The notes below the pieces were generated by a model. That model had not been told where the DNA came from, searched no databases, and was given only the letters and a program-made list of their open reading frames with translations. DNA of 64,000 nucleotides, taken from contig NZ_CP150356.1 of NCBI RefSeq assembly GCF_051521505.1, forward strand, positions 4,898,001 through 4,962,000, written 5' to 3'. The DNA is from Sorangium sp025924095. GTDB lineage: Bacteria; Myxococcota_A; Polyangia; Polyangiales; Polyangiaceae. Shown here piece after piece: positions 60,159-64,000 of the stretch (position 1 is the first letter of the stretch; the number at the start of each line of letters is the position of its first letter). Made by a program: the position numbers and the translations under genes.

Positions 60159-60346
60159 GGGTTCGCTCGGACGGGTTTGGCTCTGGCCGAAGCTCAGCCT
60201 AGACGCTCGACGGCGCGAGTTGACATAATGTTTCTTATGCGATCCAAGGCCGGTCCAGGGGCAGGGGGACCAGACCTTGGTTTCACGAGTAATTCCATGA
60301 TGTTGGCATCTATTTCGCCGGATCGGCGGCGGTCGCCGCCGCCCTC

Positions 60347-60510
60347 AACCCGGGTCGGTTTCGCACGGGTCGGCTTCGCACCGCCGCCCTCAACCCGGGT
60401 CGGCTTCGTCCCGCATCGCCGCCCAACCCGGGTCGGCTTCGCCGCCGCCCCGCCATCTCAACCCGAGTCGATCTCGGCTTGGCAACCCAACCCCGGTCGG
60501 CGCTGGCCTG
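60347..60510. repeat. degenerate array of AACCCGGGTCGGCTTCGC
   Basis: Six related motifs, at about 60347, 60364, 60392, 60424, 60459 and 60489, spaced 17-35 bases, with palindromic ACCCGGGT core in several. Confidence 0.7.
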
Positions 60511-60752
60511 GACCCAACCAGAGTCCGTTATATGTGGGCCTAGTTCGCCTTTGGCGTACAAAGTAGGCACATGTCGCACTGCTCGCCGGCGCGGCCCCCC
60601 GCTGGCGCCGCGCCGGAATCGCGAGGCGCGTCCTCAGATCGTCGCGCCGCCCGGAGCCCCCCGTACCGCGCCGACCGTAGGCCCTTCCGACGACGCCAGG
60701 ACGCCCTCAGCGCGCCGGCTTCAGAACACCGTCCCCGAAGCTGAACGGACGA

Positions 60753-62024
60753 TCAGCCCTTCGGAACCGGCGGTGTCTCGACGTCGAGGCTGAGCAGCGC
60801 GCCGCCGTTCGTCAGCACGAACGCGCGCCGACCGTAGGCCGCCGGCGTCATCGCGATGCCGCCGCCGGTCTCGATGCCGTCGATCACGGCCCCGTCCAGC
60901 GGTGAGAACAGGAAGATCCCGTAGCGCGTGGTCGTCACCAGCAGCGCCCCCGCGAACGGCACCGGAGCCGAGATGCCACCGTCCGGCAGATCCCGGCGCC
61001 AGATCGTCCGGCCGTCCTCCGGATCCAAGGCCCACAGGCCGGTCAGGCCCGAGGACGCGAGGAGCACCTTCCGCTCGGGCACGATCGGGCCGCCTCCGCT
61101 GCGAGGCTGGTGCGCAGGCTGATGCCACAGCACAAGCTCGGTGACGCCGACCGCCGCCTCGTTCGCCCAGGCCCGGGTACCGTTCTCGGCGTCGAGCGCG
61201 AAGATACCGCCCGCATAGCCCGCCACGAAGACCACATCGCCCGAGGCGATCTGGCCGAAGACCGGCGTGGTGTCCGTGTCGAGGTACTTCGGCGTCTGGC
61301 CACCCGCGCTCTGCTCGGCCTCGGCAGCCAGGTCGACGAGCGCCCACTGCTCGGACCCGTTCTTGAGGTCGTAGGCCATCACGACCCCGTCGGAGAACGC
61401 GGTGTACACCTTGTCCCGCCCGAGCGCCGGGCCGGCGTGCCCGGAGATCTCCATCCCGAACGCCGGCGTCCGGTGCTGGTGCCAGCGCATCGCGCCCGTC
61501 GCCGCGTCGAGCGCGATCAACGTGTCGTTCGAGTTCGTCACGTAGAGCACGCCGTCGCGCAGCACCGGCCGCCGCGAGACCTTGGCGTTGGTCATGAAGC
61601 GGTAGAGCAGCTGGCCGTCCGAGGCGCGCACCTTGTAGAGCGCGCCGTCGTTCGAGCCGAAGTAGACCGCGTCCGACTCCGCGTCGTAGAGCGGCTCGCT
61701 CTGCACCGGGCCGAGCGTCTCGAACCGCCAGATGACGTCGCTCGTGTCGGCGCGCACCGCGTACAGGCCGTGATCGCTCGATCCGACGAAGACACGCCGG
61801 TGCGCCGCGTCGATCTCGGGGCGGCCGCGCTCGTAGGCCTCGCCGACCTTGCGCGTCTCGGCCGTGAGGTCGCGGCGCATCGTGATGCCCAGCGCGCTCC
61901 CCGGATGGTGCAGCCAGAGCGGCGCGTCGGGCGCCGCGGCGACGCCCAGGTTGCCGCAGCCGCCGAGCGACGCGAGGGCCAGCCCGAGGAGCGCAGCGCC
62001 CGCGGCGCGACTAGTGCGGCGCAT
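60753..62024 (-). CDS. BamB-like PQQ beta-propeller lipoprotein
   Basis: 423 residues; ATG 62024 starts a lipoprotein signal with lipobox LGGC. Multiple propeller blades with PQQ-type repeats: GLYAVRADTSDVIWRFE, LYKVRASDGQLLYRF, LIALDAATGAMRWHQ, IFALDAENGTRAW, LWALDPEDGRTIWRRD. It follows a YfgM-like gene and overlaps it by 14 bases, as yfgM-bamB are neighbours in enterobacteria. BamB helps the BAM complex insert outer-membrane proteins, so the same role is likely though not shown. Confidence 0.8.
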   Translation of the reverse strand: MRRTSRAAGAALLGLALASLGGCGNLGVAAAPDAPLWLHHPGSALGITMRRDLTAETRKVGEAYERGRPEIDAAHRRVFVGSSDHGLYAVRADTSDVIWRFETLGPVQSEPLYDAESDAVYFGSNDGALYKVRASDGQLLYRFMTNAKVSRRPVLRDGVLYVTNSNDTLIALDAATGAMRWHQHRTPAFGMEISGHAGPALGRDKVYTAFSDGVVMAYDLKNGSEQWALVDLAAEAEQSAGGQTPKYLDTDTTPVFGQIASGDVVFVAGYAGGIFALDAENGTRAWANEAAVGVTELVLWHQPAHQPRSGGGPIVPERKVLLASSGLTGLWALDPEDGRTIWRRDLPDGGISAPVPFAGALLVTTTRYGIFLFSPLDGAVIDGIETGGGIAMTPAAYGRRAFVLTNGGALLSLDVETPPVPKG

Positions 62025-63303
62025 CGCCCGCCTTCTTCTCCGCGTTCTCACGCGCCCGGCGGATCAGCTGCTCGATCTCCTCCGGCGTCATCGTCTGGCC
62101 CTTCGGGCCGCCGAACGCGGCGCGGGGCGGCACGGCGGCCGGATCGATCTTGCGCAGCATCTCCTCGACGACGGCCTCGAGGAACTGGAACGAGCGGCCC
62201 TCGGCCGACGGCGCCTGGAGCTTCTCGTGCGCGCTCTTGAGCAGCTCCTTCGCCTTGTCGCTGTCGCCCTTGGCCAGCTGGATCCGCGCCTGATGGTACA
62301 GCGCGAGCTCCTTGTAGCCCCTCATGTCGATCGCCTCGAGCTCCTTGAACGACGCGAGCGCGCCGTCGAGATCGCCCTTGCCCTCCCGCGCGAACGCGAT
62401 GCCCTCGATGGCGCGCCCCTTCACGTCGGGATCGGCCCCCGCGAGCGGCGACGAGACCACGGCGCTGTACGCGTCGAGCGCGTGCGCGTAGTCCTTCTTG
62501 TCGAGCAACACCCCGGCCTGCCCGAGCTTCGCCAGGATCGCCGCACCGGTGCCGCCGTGCTCGTCGATGACCTTGTTGTACGCGGCGAGCGCGGTGTCCG
62601 ACCGCTCCTCCGCGGTCTTGAAGGTCCTCGTGGCGTCGAGCTCCTTCTCCTCCTCGCTGCGCGTGTCCTCGGCGACCACCCTGCCCCGATCCGCAGCGAC
62701 GGCCGCCACGAGCGCCGACGACGACACGGCGTCCTTCTTCTCGGCCCGCGACAGGTAGAACAGCACGCCGCCGGTCGCGACCAGCGCCGCCAGCGCGCCC
62801 CACTGGACGATGTGGAAGTTGCTCTTGAGCCACCGGCCGGCGCCGCTCGTCATGCGGCTGAGCGCGTCCTCGACCATCTCGCCCGGCAGCAGCTGGACCG
62901 GGCGACGCCCCGCAGCCTGCTCCTTGCGGCGCGCGAGCAGCTCCTTCGCGCGGGCGTTCTTGTCCTTGGGCAGCTCGTCGCCGGCCGCCTTCTTCTTGCG
63001 CCGGCGCACGGTGGCCTCGTCGCGGCGACGGGCCGCGCGGTTCGGCGCCGCCTCGACCGCCGCGTCGCCCGCAGCCTCCGCCGGCGGCGCCTCGTCCGGC
63101 TCGCCGACGCCAAGCGCATCGGCGATGCGCTGCGCGGCATCGTCGTCGCCCTCGCCGCCGGCCTCCTTCACCGGAGCGCCGCGCGGTGGCCGCGCCGGGG
63201 CCGCCTCCGCAGCCCCGCCCTCGTCGCCATCGCTCCGCGTGGCTTCGTCCTTGTCACTCCCCGCGGATTTCTCTTCGGCCTGCTCTCGGTCCTTGTCCGA
63301 CAC
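62011..63303 (-). CDS. YfgM-like TPR membrane protein
   Basis: 430 residues from GTG 63303. N-terminal 165 residues are charged and low-complexity (Asp/Glu/Lys/Ala). One transmembrane helix (WGALAALVATGGVLFYL, about 170-186), then periplasmic TPR-like helices: ALAAYNKVIDEHGGTGAAIL, DYAHALDAYSAVVSS, GDLDGALASFKELEA. The architecture and the bamB-like gene behind it fit YfgM, an ancillary SecYEG/periplasmic chaperone partner. The long acidic N-terminus is unusual. An upstream ATG at 63366 would overlap the preceding gene and seems less likely. Confidence 0.72.
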   Translation of the reverse strand: MSDKDREQAEEKSAGSDKDEATRSDGDEGGAAEAAPARPPRGAPVKEAGGEGDDDAAQRIADALGVGEPDEAPPAEAAGDAAVEAAPNRAARRRDEATVRRRKKKAAGDELPKDKNARAKELLARRKEQAAGRRPVQLLPGEMVEDALSRMTSGAGRWLKSNFHIVQWGALAALVATGGVLFYLSRAEKKDAVSSSALVAAVAADRGRVVAEDTRSEEEKELDATRTFKTAEERSDTALAAYNKVIDEHGGTGAAILAKLGQAGVLLDKKDYAHALDAYSAVVSSPLAGADPDVKGRAIEGIAFAREGKGDLDGALASFKELEAIDMRGYKELALYHQARIQLAKGDSDKAKELLKSAHEKLQAPSAEGRSFQFLEAVVEEMLRKIDPAAVPPRAAFGGPKGQTMTPEEIEQLIRRARENAEKKAGDAPH

Positions 63304-63334
63304 GCGGCGGACTCTAGTCTCGCGGCCTGCGGCG

Positions 63335-64000
63335 TCAATCTGGCCGGTGAGCGGCAGGCGCTTCATCCCCCGAGCGCGGCGGCGGCGCTCGCTGATCGCG
63401 GGCGTCGCGGGCGCCGCCGGGCGACCAGGGCGCAGGCGGCGGGGGCGGGATCTCGTCGCTCAACGGGACGACGGCGCACGCGGACACCTCGACGTTTTGG
63501 GTCGCGTACACCACGAAATCGGCGTAAGCGCCCGGCCGCGCGCCCACCGCGGGCGGCAGCGTCGCGAACGCCTCGGTCGGCTCGCTCCCCGGCGGGATCG
63601 CGAGCGTGACCGCGCGCTCCGGATCGAGCTCCGGCGCGCTCGCCGGGACGAGCGACGCGCCGTCCCGCTTCGGCGGGCGCGCGCCGCGCCTGGGGCTGCC
63701 GAACCGCACCTCGCCGGGGCGGCCGTCGTCGGTCCGCGCGCGGCAGAGGACGCGCACGCCCTTGCCGTTTCCCGCCTTCGGGATCACGACGCCGAGCCCC
63801 ACCCCGCTCTTCGCGAAGCGGCGCAGGCGGTCGAGATCGCGCTCGCGCGGCCCGCCGAGCAGGTCGAGGATGTCGGCCCGGAGCGCGAAACCAACCCCTC
63901 CAGGCAGGGGATCCGGCGTGCCGAGCATGCGCAGGAGCGGCGTCCACAGCTCCGGGCCGGCGCCGAGCTTCACCAGCGCCTCCGCGATCGCGACGCGCGC
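63335..64000 (-). CDS. HEAT-like repeat protein, C-terminal part
   Basis: At least 221 residues; the frame is open at the window edge, so the start lies outside. The first visible stretch (VAIAEALVKLG, ELWTPLLRMLGTPDP) suits a HEAT repeat helix pair; the remainder is mixed with a Pro-rich end. Probably first seen gene of the run with the YfgM- and BamB-like genes; 31 bases separate it from the next start. Confidence 0.5.
   Translation of the reverse strand, partial: ARVAIAEALVKLGAGPELWTPLLRMLGTPDPLPGGVGFALRADILDLLGGPRERDLDRLRRFAKSGVGLGVVIPKAGNGKGVRVLCRARTDDGRPGEVRFGSPRRGARPPKRDGASLVPASAPELDPERAVTLAIPPGSEPTEAFATLPPAVGARPGAYADFVVYATQNVEVSACAVVPLSDEIPPPPPAPWSPGGARDARDQRAPPPRSGDEAPAAHRPD

Larger units (their letters stand above)
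59934..60752. other. gene-free, repeat-rich region
   Basis: 819 bases without a credible gene. Holds a 30-base duplication (60099-60158), an AT-rich element with TTGACA and a CATAA-TTATG inverted repeat (60220-60240), and a degenerate array of AACCCGGGTCGGCTTCGC-like motifs (60347-60510). Short Arg/Pro-rich frames on both strands follow the repeats. Confidence 0.6.

Noticed and set aside
60310..60579. 89-codon minus-strand frame with RSRPGLR-like repeats
   Set aside because: The repeats just reflect the DNA motif array; a plus-strand frame gives a different repeat equally well and neither has a ribosome site.

Overview
The window is a very GC-rich chromosome segment that looks like a large-genome myxobacterium, probably of the Sorangium/Polyangiales type. 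The basis is high GC, frequent GTG starts, eukaryote-like Ser/Thr kinases carrying TPR/PEGA partners, many secreted Gly-rich or Cys-rich lipoproteins, TSP3 and kelch surface proteins, and Cys-plus-hydrophobic-plus-Arg tails of the MYXO-CTERM kind. No phage, IS element, integrase or CRISPR array is visible. Species cannot be fixed from the sequence alone.

Layout. 0-4.7 kb: end of an SLC13-type anion permease overlapped by a glycerate kinase, a convergent membrane metallophosphatase, and a SUMF1-like anchored protein. 4.8-16.3 kb: a cell-surface block with a kelch/Cys-rich MYXO-CTERM protein, then two tandem copies of a promoter-lipoprotein-TSP3 cassette (the second lipoprotein is decayed), then an aldo/keto reductase. 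17-24 kb: a low-complexity repeat lipoprotein, a Ser/Thr kinase followed by a TPR/PEGA/barrel envelope protein, and an OmpA-type protein with TSP3 repeats. 24-32 kb: a calcineurin-like phosphoesterase, a PP2C phosphatase, an imelysin plus di-haem (DUF1111) pair behind a Fur-box-like element, a CxxC orphan, and a Gly-rich secreted protein. 32-37 kb: acyl-CoA dehydrogenase, GreB, glyoxalase I, YciI-like protein and hypotheticals.

37-47 kb is a polysaccharide neighbourhood: heparinase/alginate-lyase-like enzyme, GT4 glycosyltransferase, divergent operator-like palindromes, outer-membrane barrel, EpsZ/WbaP-type initiating sugar-phosphate transferase, a lipoprotein resembling transglutaminase elicitors, and a PA14 protein. 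47.5-51.9 kb encodes one giant CheB-CheR-PAS-histidine kinase-receiver protein. 51.9-52.4 kb holds a minus-strand tRNA-Val-Asp-Asp operon with two identical Asp genes and a good sigma70 promoter. 52.7-57.1 kb: a translationally coupled ATP-grasp / GCS2 ligase pair, a Cys-rich lipoprotein and a second membrane Ser/Thr kinase. 57.6-64 kb: a Pro/Ala-rich hypothetical, a GNAT acetyltransferase, a repeat-rich gene-free stretch, then a minus-strand run of a HEAT-like protein (cut by the window edge), a YfgM-like TPR protein and a BamB-like beta-propeller lipoprotein.

The most noteworthy parts are the duplicated TSP3 cassette with minisatellite-like homogenised arrays, the three-block repeat lipoprotein at 17 kb, the ATP-grasp/GCS2 pair, the polysaccharide export locus with its divergent palindromes, and the repeat array near 60.4 kb. 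No obviously new multi-gene system could be proved by reading alone. All family assignments are by motif recognition without database searching.
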